A stretch of 57,013 nt of DNA from Phycisphaerae bacterium (lineage in GTDB: Bacteria; Planctomycetota; Phycisphaerae; Sedimentisphaerales; Anaerobacaceae): contig JAUXAL010000015.1 of assembly GCA_030619925.1 (NCBI GenBank), positions 1 to 57,013 of the forward strand, written 5' to 3'. A model generated the notes under the pieces. The model saw only the letters and a list, made by a program, of their open reading frames with translations, did no database searches and was not told the origin of the DNA. The position numbers were made by a program, and so were the translations under genes. How positions within the stretch are numbered: the stretch's first letter is position 1; every line of letters starts with the position of its first letter. Of the stretch, positions 7,622 to 16,279 are shown one piece after another.

Positions 7622-8680
7622 GTGATTAAGAGAAGAAGAACGAAAACCGTCAAGGTCGGCCCGGTAAAAATCGGCTCATCCGCCCCGGTTGTCATCCAGT
7701 CGATGACGAAGGCCCCGACAGTCGATATCGCGCGTTGTGTCAAGCAGATAAATCAGCTTGTCCAGGCCGGCTGCCGGCTGGTCAGAATCGCCGTCCCCAG
7801 ACGGGCCGATACCGCTGCTTTTGCCAAAATTGTCCAAAAAGTAAATGTCCCTCTAATCGCCGACGTTCACTTCAGCGGCGCCCGAGCTATCGAAGCGATT
7901 GAAGCCGGGGCTGCCAAAGTAAGACTCAACCCCGGCAACATAAAAAATCGAAAAGACATCCTGCGAATAATAGACGCAGCCAAAATGCACAGGACCGCTA
8001 TCCGCATCGGCGTCAACGAAGCAAGTATTAGAGACCTCAAAAAGCGGCCTGTCCCACGTGAAAAACGCACTGCTTTAATGCTGACGGAAATGAAAAAGTA
8101 CGTCCGCATCTTTGAAAATCGCAATTTCAACCGATTGGTTCTCAGCGCAAAAAGCAGCGACGCCTTAAGAACCATCGAAATCAACCGCAGAATTGCCCAG
8201 ACTTTCCCCTATCCAATCCACCTCGGCCTCACTCACGCAGGTCTGCCCGAAGACGCCCAGGTACCTTCAGCCATTGCCCTTGGCACACTGCTGGCGGAAG
8301 GTATCGGTGACACCATCAGGGTAAGTGCCGCCGGCAGCCCCCTGATAGAAACGAAAATTGCAAAAGAGATTCTAATTGCGCTCGGCCTTTACCAGCGCTC
8401 GACGCCGGAGCTGATAGTTTGCCCGACTTGCGCCAGGGCCGAATTTGATGTGGTCAAGCTGGCCCGGCGGGTCGAAAAGGCCATATGCGAGATTGACAAA
8501 CCACTGCGTATCGCTGTGATGGGCTGTGTCGTCAACGGCCCCGGCGAAGCCGCCGACGCCGACCTGGCCATCTGCGCCGCAAAAAATAAAGCCTTTATCT
8601 ACCGCAACGGCCGAAAAATCTCAACGGTCCCCGAAAGCAAAACCATCCCGGCGCTACTGAAAGAGTTAAAGAAGCTGTGA
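7622..8680 (+). CDS. ispG: 4-hydroxy-3-methylbut-2-en-1-yl diphosphate synthase (IspG/GcpE)
   Basis: 352 aa, GTG start. IspG converts MEcPP to HMBPP in the MEP isoprenoid pathway, using a [4Fe-4S] cluster. The TIM-barrel part includes SMTKAPTVDIARCVKQI and IADVHFS. The cluster ligands are visible as CPTC (Cys267, Cys270) and Cys302 in GCVVNGPGE, with the essential Glu309. Length matches the short bacterial form without the plant-type insert. There is no Shine-Dalgarno sequence; a -10-like TACAAT ends 6 nt upstream, which suggests a leaderless message. The next enzyme of the pathway, ispH, is 5 kb away. Confidence 0.97.
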   Translation: MIKRRRTKTVKVGPVKIGSSAPVVIQSMTKAPTVDIARCVKQINQLVQAGCRLVRIAVPRRADTAAFAKIVQKVNVPLIADVHFSGARAIEAIEAGAAKVRLNPGNIKNRKDILRIIDAAKMHRTAIRIGVNEASIRDLKKRPVPREKRTALMLTEMKKYVRIFENRNFNRLVLSAKSSDALRTIEINRRIAQTFPYPIHLGLTHAGLPEDAQVPSAIALGTLLAEGIGDTIRVSAAGSPLIETKIAKEILIALGLYQRSTPELIVCPTCARAEFDVVKLARRVEKAICEIDKPLRIAVMGCVVNGPGEAADADLAICAAKNKAFIYRNGRKISTVPESKTIPALLKELKKL

Positions 8681-8684
8681 TTTT

Positions 8685-9386
8685 ATGTGCACACACCAAA
8701 CACCATCAGATACGTCTGGCGAGCTACTTGGAACAACACTCAAGCGATTTTGCATCGTTGTGGTTTTCGGTATAGCTTTCGCTTACTTTGAAGCGGCGGT
8801 GGTGGTTTATCTGCGGGAGATTTTTTATCCCGATGGTTTTACATTCCCCCTGACCGAATTCGGCATTGGTATAAGCCCGCTTTGGAGCCGACTTCTGATA
8901 ACTGAAATCGGCCGGGAAGCTGCCTCGATGGTCCTAATCTTCACTGCCGCCTGGCTGTTCGGCCGAAATCTCCAGCAGCAGTCTGCCTATTTTATGGTGA
9001 TTTTCGCCATCTGGGATATTTTCTATTATGTCTGGCTCAAAGTTCTACTCGACTGGCCCGCCTCTATCATGGACTGGGACATACTGTTTTTGATACCAAT
9101 CGCGTGGGCGTCACCCGTCCTTTACCCCGTCCTTATCTCGCTTACATTGCTGCTATTGGCAATAATAATACTCTACAGAGACTCTCGCGCCAGGCCCATT
9201 AAGCCAACCTTGCCGGACTGGGTTGGATTCGTCTTTGCCGGCCTTATCGTGGTTATCTCTTTCTGCATTGCCGGTCGGCACGTCACCGAGCCCGACTTCC
9301 AATCATATTTCTATTGGCCGTTGTTCGCCGCCGGTCTCTTATCGGCCATCGCGGTCTTCCTGAAATGTCTCTTGAAGTCTAAATAG
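8685..9386 (+). CDS. Polytopic membrane protein of unknown function
   Basis: 233 aa starting 4 nt after ispG, so probably co-transcribed. About six hydrophobic segments are visible (near residues 22-45, 78-96, 102-120, 130-160, 180-200, 208-230). No catalytic motif is recognised. It contains conserved-looking Trp/Tyr-rich stretches (FAIWDIFYYVWLKVLL, DWDILFLIPIAWASPV) between helices. Role unknown; the link to isoprenoid synthesis rests only on position. Confidence 0.75.
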   Translation: MCTHQTPSDTSGELLGTTLKRFCIVVVFGIAFAYFEAAVVVYLREIFYPDGFTFPLTEFGIGISPLWSRLLITEIGREAASMVLIFTAAWLFGRNLQQQSAYFMVIFAIWDIFYYVWLKVLLDWPASIMDWDILFLIPIAWASPVLYPVLISLTLLLLAIIILYRDSRARPIKPTLPDWVGFVFAGLIVVISFCIAGRHVTEPDFQSYFYWPLFAAGLLSAIAVFLKCLLKSK

Positions 9387-9410
9387 AGTATAAGAGCATA
9401 GTTGAAAAAG

Positions 9411-9471
9411 ACCAAAGACTAAGAACCTGAGTCCTTGGTCTTAGGTCTTGGGTCTTGAGTCTTGGGGCTTG
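9411..9471. repeat. 7-bp tandem array forming an inverted repeat
   Basis: ACCAAAG, ACTAAGA, ACCTGAG on one side and AGTCCTT, GGTCTTA, GGTCTTG, GGTCTTG, AGTCTTG, GGGCTTG on the other. The left units are near reverse complements of the right ones, so the array can fold. It lies between the convergent ends of the membrane protein gene and the PIN/TRAM gene, where it may serve as a two-way terminator. Confidence 0.6.
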
Positions 9472-9478
9472 TGCACTT

Positions 9479-10621
9479 TTAATTTCTACCGCTCTTTGAG
9501 GTATTCGTTCCGGTCGACTTTCTATACGATCGTCGCCGGTTGCTTCCGCCCGTCTCTTGCACAAACCCTTCGAATTTGCCGAAAATCATCTTACCAGCCG
9601 AGGTCTGAAGCGAGCTGGTTATGCTAATGACCAATTCCCGCCCAATCTTGTTCCGGGCGCCCTCAACAACAACCATCGTCCCGTCGTCCAGATAACCGAT
9701 ACCCTGCTCGGCCTCCTCGCCGGGCTTTATGATTCTAACCTCCATCGTCTCACCCGGCAAAGCGACTACCTTTAGCGAATTGGCCAAATCGTTTATATTC
9801 ACCACGTCAACCTCACGCACTAGTGCAACCTTGCTGAGGTTATAGTCCGTTGTTGCCAGCCGCCCGTTACAGATCTTGGTGAACACCATCAGTTTCTGAT
9901 CAACGCCTTTGGCCTCCTCGACCTCCGCAAACACAGTGTCATCAATCTCCACGTCAAAAACGGAACTGCCCTGCATCTTGTTAAGTATATCAAGCCCCCG
10001 TCTGCCCCGGTTACGCTTGAGCTTGTCAGCCGAATCGGCAATAAGCTGCAGCTCACTGAGAACAAAACGCGGAACAACCAATGGAGCGTCAAACAGCCTG
10101 CTCTGGCACAGGTCTGCAACCCGCCCGTCAATGATTGCCGACGTATCCAAAACCAACGGCCGAGCACCCTTGGTCTGTTTGGCAAACTCAACGTAAGGAA
10201 TCACAAAACGCACATCATCCTTGGTCCGCATCACAATACTAATGGTAAGATAACATACACATATCCCCAGCAGCCATTTGATTGCCGCAATCGCCGCCAG
10301 GTTTATATGAATACTGTAGGTATCCATTATCATGTCCACCACAGGTGCCAGTGCCCAACTGATAAGTATCCCGACCAACAGACCGAAAAACACCCCTGCC
10401 AGAGCGCTGAACTTCTTCTTCGGCGTAAGAACATCCAACAGAAAAACAAACACCGCCATCCCCAGACTGCTGAAAATGATTGCACGCAAATTCGCGCCGT
10501 GTGCCTCCTCCGAAACTTCGCCGTCCTCATCCTCGGCCATTATCGGTGAACTTATATTAACGAACACAACTGCCACAATAACAATAAGAAAGATGGCTCT
10601 GAAAATCCAAAGTAACTTCAT
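9479..10621 (-). CDS. PIN/TRAM-domain membrane protein (YacL-like)
   Basis: 380 aa. Four membrane segments lie in the first 130 residues or so. A PIN nuclease domain starts at PLVLDTSAIIDGRVADL (about residue 155), with acidic residues in DTSAIIDGR, SELQLIAD, RGRRGLD and TTDYNL as expected for a metal-dependent PIN site. A TRAM domain follows (about 290-345), then a basic tail. GGAGG lies 9 nt before the ATG. The architecture matches Bacillus YacL-type proteins, membrane-anchored putative ribonucleases. It is the last gene of the minus-strand block that includes rpsA, separated from it by a 1.07-kb gap. Confidence 0.88.
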   Translation of the reverse strand: MKLLWIFRAIFLIVIVAVVFVNISSPIMAEDEDGEVSEEAHGANLRAIIFSSLGMAVFVFLLDVLTPKKKFSALAGVFFGLLVGILISWALAPVVDMIMDTYSIHINLAAIAAIKWLLGICVCYLTISIVMRTKDDVRFVIPYVEFAKQTKGARPLVLDTSAIIDGRVADLCQSRLFDAPLVVPRFVLSELQLIADSADKLKRNRGRRGLDILNKMQGSSVFDVEIDDTVFAEVEEAKGVDQKLMVFTKICNGRLATTDYNLSKVALVREVDVVNINDLANSLKVVALPGETMEVRIIKPGEEAEQGIGYLDDGTMVVVEGARNKIGRELVISITSSLQTSAGKMIFGKFEGFVQETGGSNRRRSYRKSTGTNTSKSGRN

Positions 10622-10689
10622 AATTATTAACCTCCAGATTACGACATAATATTAATATCTATGACTGCCGCTATTATATCCTGCTTACG

Positions 10690-10724
10690 AACCATAATCA
10701 ATAACCATTAGCCAATAATCGATA
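10690..10724. repeat. Degenerate 7-bp tandem array
   Basis: Five units: AACCATA, ATCAATA, ACCATTA, GCCAATA, ATCGATA, followed by A and G runs. It lies upstream of the PIN/TRAM gene. Confidence 0.55.
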
Positions 10725-10729
10725 AAAAG

Positions 10730-10845
10730 GGGGCCCATACCGAATTAATGGGACCCCATCGGCGCTTTCGCGGGGACGAGTTTACCGCTGCCGCCAAAGC
10801 AAGGGCAAAAACTCGCAAAATGGGAACCCAATCGGTATAGGCCCC
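10730..10845. repeat. Large imperfect inverted repeat
   Basis: Outer arms (10730-10743 and 10832-10845) pair with one mismatch around CCATACCGA/TCGGTATAGG. Inner pairs include GGGACCCC/GGGAACCC-like blocks and CGAGTTT/AAACTCG. It shares GGGACCCC-ATGGGG style blocks with the element at 13727-13788. Confidence 0.5.
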
Positions 10846-10896
10846 GAACTAATACAAATTCACTGCTAACTAATAATTCTGGACAAAATCAGCGTT

Positions 10897-10919
10897 TCCG
10901 CCGTAAGGCGTCCTGCGGA
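10897..10919. repeat. 23-bp palindromic repeat, copy 2
   Basis: Matches 4087-4109 with one mismatch. Intergenic here. Confidence 0.65.
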
Positions 10920-11665
10920 CCGCAAAGCAGAGCCAATCCACCAAGACCCAGCAGAGCTATCTACGCATAACCCTCCTCCTCTTCAACAGTAGATTCGGTC
11001 TTCGCTCTGGCTAAAAGCTAAAACACCTGTTGCCCTCGACAAGCACGCAGAACTTTAGCGCCCGGCTGTGCCTGCCTTAAACAACCTTACAGAACAAGCG
11101 ACAAAAAGTCTTCACCAAACCCTGTGCTTGTCTCAAGACAGCTTTTTCTTAGAACTCGGCTTTTCTCGACGTCCTTGTGGAAGCCTACTGTGAGCTGTTA
11201 GTTGAAATGCAAAAAATACACTCCTGCCTCCAGCTCTATCTGTCACCCAATAATTCTTTAGGTGACTTGCCCAGGAACTATGGATATCTTACACGTCAGA
11301 AAGCCAAAATCCATAATAACTCACTGACGTCACACTTACCTACTTGTACCAAATTAGCTATATTCTCGTCAAGAAAAATACGGTAAAATATTACTAAATT
11401 CTCGAGTAAAATTGCTTAAGAAGCGTAAGTCCCGTATTTAGAAGCTCTTACAAACATTTTGTAGAGAAAAATTCATCTAAAAATCCCCGTTCCGGTATCT
11501 ATTTTTTACTTCCAAACGGTCGTTTTTGCCCGATAAAACACACCCAACAACCAGGCAAAACTCAGCCAGCCACCCTGCTGTCGAACCATCCAAACGACAC
11601 ATTACACACTACGAAACGTCATTGCCGACAGCACAATCGGCCTTGGGAGGAAAGCAACTTCTTGC

Positions 11666-11686
11666 TTAATTCTCAATTTTTAATTT
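11666..11686. repeat. Short 7-bp tandem array
   Basis: TTAATTC, TCAATTT, TTAATTT; it ends 1 nt before the last base of the rpsA stop codon (minus strand). Confidence 0.4.
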
Positions 11687-11687
11687 C

Positions 11688-13691
11688 CTACGCTCCCTCG
11701 GCCTTCTCCTCTGCACTATTATCGTCGCCGGCCCCAGCATCGGTCTCCTTACCCTCATCGGCCTTGTCTTCTACACCACTATCGTCGCCGGCCCCAGCAT
11801 CGGCCTCCTTGCCCTGGTCGGCCTTGTCTTCTGCACCACTATCGTCGCCGGCCCCAGCATCAGTCTCCTTGCCCTGGTCGGCCTTGTCTTCTGCACTACT
11901 ATCGTCGCCGGCCCCAGCATCGGCCTCCTTGCCCTGGTCAGCCTTGTCTTGCGGTTTTGCAAGCTGGCCCACATCAGCGTCAGAAAGGACCTTCTCAGTA
12001 TCCGCCAGTGCCTGCTGCTGACCGGCCCCGGCTGTTTGCTCCTCAGCAGCCCACTGAACCCTTCGCAAACTCAAACCGATTTTACGCGCATCAGTATCAA
12101 CCTTCAGAATCTTAACTTCAACTTCATCACCTACCCCGACAACGTCCTGAGGCTTATCAATCTTGTGGTCGGCAAGTTCAGAAATATGCAACAACCCCTC
12201 CAAATCCGGTTCAAGCTCAACGAACGCACCAAAATTAGTAAGTTTTGCCACCTTGCCTTTAATAATATGTCCCGGAATATATTTTTCAGGGATAGCACGT
12301 ATCCAGGGGTCCTCAGTCATTTGTTTTATCCCCAGCGATACCCGCCGTCTCTCTTCATTAACTTCCAGAACAATGCATTTGACTTCCTTACCCTTTTGCA
12401 GGGCCTCACCGGGATGGTTATATTTCCTTGTCCAACTTAAATCCGAAATATGTATCATACCATCAATACCCGGCTCTATCTCCACAAAGACGCCAAAATT
12501 GGTCAGGCTACGCACCTTGGCGCTAAGAATCGTTCCCGCAGGGTACTTTTGAGAAGCTATCGCCCATGGATTCACCTCGGTTTGCTTCAATCCTAACGAG
12601 ATTTCCTGCTTTTCCTTGTTAACATCCAATACAACTACTTCTATTTCGTCCCCGAGATTGACCATCTCGCCCGGATGTGCAAGGCGCCTCGTCCAGCTCA
12701 TCTCGCTGATATGCACCAGCCCTTCAACACCATCTTCAAGCCGAACAAACACGCCATAGCTCATCACATTTACAACCTTCCCTCTTACCCTCGCTTCGAT
12801 TGGATAACGCTCTTCAATGTTTTCCCACGGACTGGATGTCTTTTGTTTCAAACCCAGCGAAATCTTTTCCTTCTCCTTATCAACGCCAACAACAATGCAT
12901 TCTATCTCCTGGTCGAGCTCAACAACTTCTGAAGGGTGCGATATCCTGCCCCAGCTCAAATCAGAAATATGCAGCAAACCATCCAGACCACCCAGATCCA
13001 CGAACACACCGAAGTCAGCGATATTCTTCACGACACCTTTTCGCAATTGACCGACCTCGATTTCCGTCAGAACTTTTTCCTTGCTGCTCCTGCGTTCTTC
13101 TTCCACAAGCTTGCGCCTCGATATGACGATGTTGCGACCCTCCACATCGATCTTGAGAATCTTGCATGCCACTTCCTTGCCGATGAACCTGCTGATATCG
13201 CCCGGTTTTCTGATATCGACCTGTGAAGCCGGCAAAAAGACAGGTACCCCAATATCAACAAGCAAGCCGCCCTTGATCCGCCTTATCACCTTACCTTTAA
13301 CAACATCGCCCTCTTTTTTCGTATTGAGAATCGTTTCCCAGCCCCTGATGACGTCGGCTTTGCGCTTGTTCAACAGGACAAGTCCGCTTTCGGAGTCGGT
13401 ATCCTCAAGAAGAACCTCTATCTCTTTGCCGGGCACTATCTCCTCAGAGCTCTCAAAATCACTCGCATCGACAATCCCTTCGCTTTTCAGCCCCACTTCC
13501 ACAATAACATCATTGCCTATTTGCGATACGACTGTCCCTTTAAGAATAGTCCCCGGCAGACACGAATCCACCTTCGTCCGCAGAGCTTCTTCCAAAAACT
13601 CATTTTCTTGTTCACTGAACATCTCGCTGACCTGCTGGTCAAGCTTCTCTTGTGACAAACCCAATTTGTTAACTATATTTCTATCAACCAT
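11688..13691 (-). CDS. rpsA: 30S ribosomal protein S1 with acidic repeat tail
   Basis: 667 aa. Six S1 RNA-binding domains are visible (starting near residues 45, 128, 215, 300, 385 and 472). The last four have the usual GVFVxLxxGxxGLxHISxLSW pattern; the first two are the degenerate ribosome-docking type. S1 brings mRNA to the 30S subunit. After domain 6 (about residue 545) the protein carries an unusual tail of some 120 residues. Its core is about four copies of a 20-residue acidic unit built on KADQGKEADAGAGDDS, which makes the protein about 100 residues longer than E. coli S1. It lies 111 nt downstream of ispH on the same strand, a pairing known from other phyla. Confidence 0.95.
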   Translation of the reverse strand: MVDRNIVNKLGLSQEKLDQQVSEMFSEQENEFLEEALRTKVDSCLPGTILKGTVVSQIGNDVIVEVGLKSEGIVDASDFESSEEIVPGKEIEVLLEDTDSESGLVLLNKRKADVIRGWETILNTKKEGDVVKGKVIRRIKGGLLVDIGVPVFLPASQVDIRKPGDISRFIGKEVACKILKIDVEGRNIVISRRKLVEEERRSSKEKVLTEIEVGQLRKGVVKNIADFGVFVDLGGLDGLLHISDLSWGRISHPSEVVELDQEIECIVVGVDKEKEKISLGLKQKTSSPWENIEERYPIEARVRGKVVNVMSYGVFVRLEDGVEGLVHISEMSWTRRLAHPGEMVNLGDEIEVVVLDVNKEKQEISLGLKQTEVNPWAIASQKYPAGTILSAKVRSLTNFGVFVEIEPGIDGMIHISDLSWTRKYNHPGEALQKGKEVKCIVLEVNEERRRVSLGIKQMTEDPWIRAIPEKYIPGHIIKGKVAKLTNFGAFVELEPDLEGLLHISELADHKIDKPQDVVGVGDEVEVKILKVDTDARKIGLSLRRVQWAAEEQTAGAGQQQALADTEKVLSDADVGQLAKPQDKADQGKEADAGAGDDSSAEDKADQGKETDAGAGDDSGAEDKADQGKEADAGAGDDSGVEDKADEGKETDAGAGDDNSAEEKAEGA
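11700..11950 (-). repeat. 60-bp tandem repeats in the 3' end of rpsA
   Basis: About four copies of a 60-bp unit. The block GCCTTGTCTT recurs at 11761, 11821, 11881 and 11941 on the plus strand. Copies differ at a few positions. The unit encodes a 20-residue Asp/Glu/Ala/Gly-rich sequence. Confidence 0.9.
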
Positions 13692-13726
13692 AAATCCAAA
13701 ATCCCACTGTAGAGTCTACATTCCTG

Positions 13727-13788
13727 ACTTATTGGCGGAACCCCGCCCGGCATTTACGCGGGACAAAATGGGGTCGGCGCCAATAAGT
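13727..13788. repeat. Cruciform-like inverted repeat between ispH and rpsA
   Basis: Perfect 11-bp outer arms (ACTTATTGGCG / CGCCAATAAGT) enclose nested CCCC/GGGG and CCCG/CGGG pairs. It lies in the leader of rpsA, 36 nt before its start codon, and could be a terminator, a processing site or a dispersed element. Confidence 0.6.
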
Positions 13789-13802
13789 TAACAATCCCAT
13801 AT

Positions 13803-14687
13803 TCAACCCCCGCCTTTACCGGGGGGTTCCATATTCGCCCTCACGTCATTACAATTATCAAAAGCTTCTAAATTCTTCACAAACTCGGCAATTATCCATT
13901 CAGGCGTCGAAGCCCCTGCTGTAACGCCCGCTATATTCTTACCGAGAAGTATATTTTTATCAAGTTCATTCCAGTTTTGCAAATGAAACGTTTCACTATT
14001 ATATTTTTTGCAGAGTTCAGCCAACCTCCGCGTATTGGCGCTTTCCAGACCGCCGAGCACAAACATTATATCCACTTGCTTGCACAATTGCACAGCCGAT
14101 TCCTGTCTTTTTATTGCCTCCTTACACAAAGTGTTGATCACTTTCAACTCACTAAAGCCGCCCCGTCCTATAGCCCCAAGCATCTTGCCGAAGTGCTCGG
14201 GGCTTTGCGTAGTCTGACAAACGACCCCCAACTTGGCATTTTGGGGCAGCTTATGCAAATCCGACTCGTCAGCAATCACAACAACATCCTTGGCACAGCC
14301 CATAACCGCCCGGACCTCAGGATGATTTTCCTCGCCGATAATTACAACTTTATAACCATCCTTTTCGAGCTCACTGGCTATGTGCTGCACCCTCTTAACC
14401 AATATACAAGTGGCATCAACAATATTGAGCCCTTTCTCTCTCAGCTTCGCTATCTGTTCAGGGGCAGCCCCGTGAGAACGGATAAGAACCGTCCCTGACT
14501 GAATTTCTTCTACCTTACCTACGGTTTTTAGCCCAATGTTGGCCAACTGCTCTACCTCGTCTCTGTTATGAATAATGGGACCGAGACTATAGACATCATT
14601 TTTTTCCGCCAGAACTTGTTCAGCCACACTGATAGCATTTTTGACGCCATGGCAAAATCCACACTTTTCCGCAACTACAACTTTCAT
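13803..14687 (-). CDS. ispH: 4-hydroxy-3-methylbut-2-enyl diphosphate reductase (IspH/LytB)
   Basis: 294 aa from the ATG at 14687 (an upstream in-frame GTG would add five residues not seen in the family). IspH reduces HMBPP to IPP and DMAPP as the last MEP-pathway step, with a [4Fe-4S] cluster. Family features: VVVAEKCGFCHGVKNAI at the N-terminus with cluster Cys12, IIHNRDEVEQL, RSHGAAPE, DATCILVKR, GEENHPEV, TTQSP, NTLCKEA and VTAGASTPEWII. The final residues are proline- and glycine-rich. In Clostridia ispH is fused to or next to rpsA and follows cmk and plsC; here rpsA follows directly but the upstream neighbours are a sugar cassette. Confidence 0.96.
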   Translation of the reverse strand: MKVVVAEKCGFCHGVKNAISVAEQVLAEKNDVYSLGPIIHNRDEVEQLANIGLKTVGKVEEIQSGTVLIRSHGAAPEQIAKLREKGLNIVDATCILVKRVQHIASELEKDGYKVVIIGEENHPEVRAVMGCAKDVVVIADESDLHKLPQNAKLGVVCQTTQSPEHFGKMLGAIGRGGFSELKVINTLCKEAIKRQESAVQLCKQVDIMFVLGGLESANTRRLAELCKKYNSETFHLQNWNELDKNILLGKNIAGVTAGASTPEWIIAEFVKNLEAFDNCNDVRANMEPPGKGGG

Positions 14688-14760
14688 AAGTAACGGACAC
14701 ACATATCAAACCAATGCTCTAACTTATTATTTAGGTCCCTTGCAAACCGCATCTGTTTAC

Positions 14761-16032
14761 TCACTTCCGCGGCAACAATATTTCAACATCCTTAAACATC
14801 ACGTGCACATCCTGGCTCCCGTGAAGTTGAAGCGCCAGGTGACCCTCCAGACGCCCCTCATCCTTCTTCAATTCCGCTGACTTCAGCCCGTTTACAAACA
14901 CTACGATCCTTCGCCCATGGGCCGAGACCGTCATCTGATTCCACTGGCCCGGCTCGAACCACTTTTTCACATCCTCGCCGGCCGGCTGGGCCACCCATCC
15001 TCTACCGCCGGTCTCGTAAAGCCCACCGACATCCTTGCTCTGGTCTATCTCCGCCTGGAAGCCGTGAACTCCGACTCCGCCTCCTATCTCGTCCACGCGG
15101 AAGTAGAAGCCGCTGTTACCCTCCAGCGCCTTGAACTTCAGCCGCACGGTAAGGTCCTTGTAGCGCTTATCACTTACCAAAAGGCCGTGACGTTTATCAC
15201 TGCTGGTATTGGAGCCATCGATGATACCCTCGCGCACTTCCCACTTGCCGCCCGGCAGCGTATGCCATCCCGCAAAGCTCCTACCATCAAACAGCGGTTT
15301 CCATACGTGCCGGCCCAGCTCCTTGATGCGGATGTTGCGCCAGCGCACCTGTGCTGGCCTGTCACCCTTGAACCCGTGGACCTGAAGGCCGATGAATCCC
15401 GTCAGCGTCATCGAGTCCATCACATCTGCGCATGGCACACTATTGATCCACGTCTTTATTGAATCACCAATACAAACAACACGGAATTTGTTCCATTGAC
15501 CGCTCTTAAAAGCCTTTCTGCCCGCTGCGTTGTCTTTTAGGTCGTTAAGCCAACCACGGCGAGCCTCATCATATATACCTCCGCTCCAGGCTCGTTCCGA
15601 CGGATCGATCTCCACCTGGTATCCATAGACCCTGTCGGTCTTATGCACACTCTTTCTTTTCTGGTTATTTCTCCACATCCATGTCGTCGTATCAGTTTCA
15701 TAGGCACTACTGCGAATCTGCACGCCGGAGTTGAGCACGGGATCGACCTTGACTTCGAATTCGAGGATGAAATCACCGTACCGCTTCCTGGTACACAGGA
15801 ATGTATTGGGACTGCCTTCGACGGTGGTGCCGACTATCACGCCGTCTTCGACGTGATACTTGGCAAAGCCGCTACGAACCTCCCATCCGTTCAGCGTTTT
15901 GCCATCAAAGATCGCCTTCCATCTGACGTTCTCACCTGCGCTGGGCTCCGCGCTTGTGTTCGTACAGATGGTAACGACAACAAACAAAACTACCTGCAGA
16001 AATATAATCAGCTTTCTCGAAAAATCGTTCAT
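14761..16032 (-). CDS. Exported protein with two DUF1080 domains
   Basis: 423 aa with a signal peptide (hydrophobic stretch at about residues 8-24). Two DUF1080 (3-keto-disaccharide hydrolase, PF06439) domains lie in tandem. The first begins at WKAIFDGKTLNGWEVRSG, the second at WKPLFDGRSFAGWHTLPG. Each has the GGIYDEARRGW or GGLYETGGRGW block and an FRVVCIGDSIKTWINS or MTVSAHGRRIVVFVNG strand pair. Concanavalin-like folds of this family hydrolyse 3-keto-glycosides made by Gfo/Idh/MocA oxidoreductases, and two such enzymes lie upstream on the same strand. The split into two domains suggests an internal duplication. Confidence 0.85.
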   Translation of the reverse strand: MNDFSRKLIIFLQVVLFVVVTICTNTSAEPSAGENVRWKAIFDGKTLNGWEVRSGFAKYHVEDGVIVGTTVEGSPNTFLCTRKRYGDFILEFEVKVDPVLNSGVQIRSSAYETDTTTWMWRNNQKRKSVHKTDRVYGYQVEIDPSERAWSGGIYDEARRGWLNDLKDNAAGRKAFKSGQWNKFRVVCIGDSIKTWINSVPCADVMDSMTLTGFIGLQVHGFKGDRPAQVRWRNIRIKELGRHVWKPLFDGRSFAGWHTLPGGKWEVREGIIDGSNTSSDKRHGLLVSDKRYKDLTVRLKFKALEGNSGFYFRVDEIGGGVGVHGFQAEIDQSKDVGGLYETGGRGWVAQPAGEDVKKWFEPGQWNQMTVSAHGRRIVVFVNGLKSAELKKDEGRLEGHLALQLHGSQDVHVMFKDVEILLPRK

Positions 16033-16279
16033 AGCTACGCCTTTCCTTCTAAAATCTTTCCACTGGTAAAACGTATTAACGATTGAATTCTACACCAATA
16101 TTCTGATACAATCTACCTAAACTTTTGTGTGGAAGAAGCAAGAATATTTTCGGAGCGCACGTGCTCCGCATTGGGAGTCCGCCCAAAGCCAAAGAACTGC
16201 TTACACCGGGCTAACAAAAACAATCTTAATACTCAGCCCTGTGTTTTACACGGCGTTGCTCTTCCAAAACAACAGCATC

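Larger units (their letters stand above)
10622..11687. other. 1.07-kb gap without a recognisable gene
   Basis: No credible coding region or known RNA family is recognised on either strand. The gap contains a 7-bp array (10690-10724), a large imperfect inverted repeat (10730-10845), a copy of the 23-bp palindrome (10897-10919) and a further 7-bp array at the rpsA end. The middle part (about 10920-11480) has no obvious structure by eye. I found no RNase P, tmRNA or 6S signature. Confidence 0.5.

Noticed and set aside
10920-11170. RNase P, tmRNA or 6S RNA on the minus strand
   Set aside because: None of the conserved core sequences of these RNAs could be found and no closing stem was evident.
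11177-11386. 69-codon plus-strand ORF in the gap after the PIN/TRAM gene
   Set aside because: No ribosome site, no recognisable motif, atypical composition; likely a chance frame.
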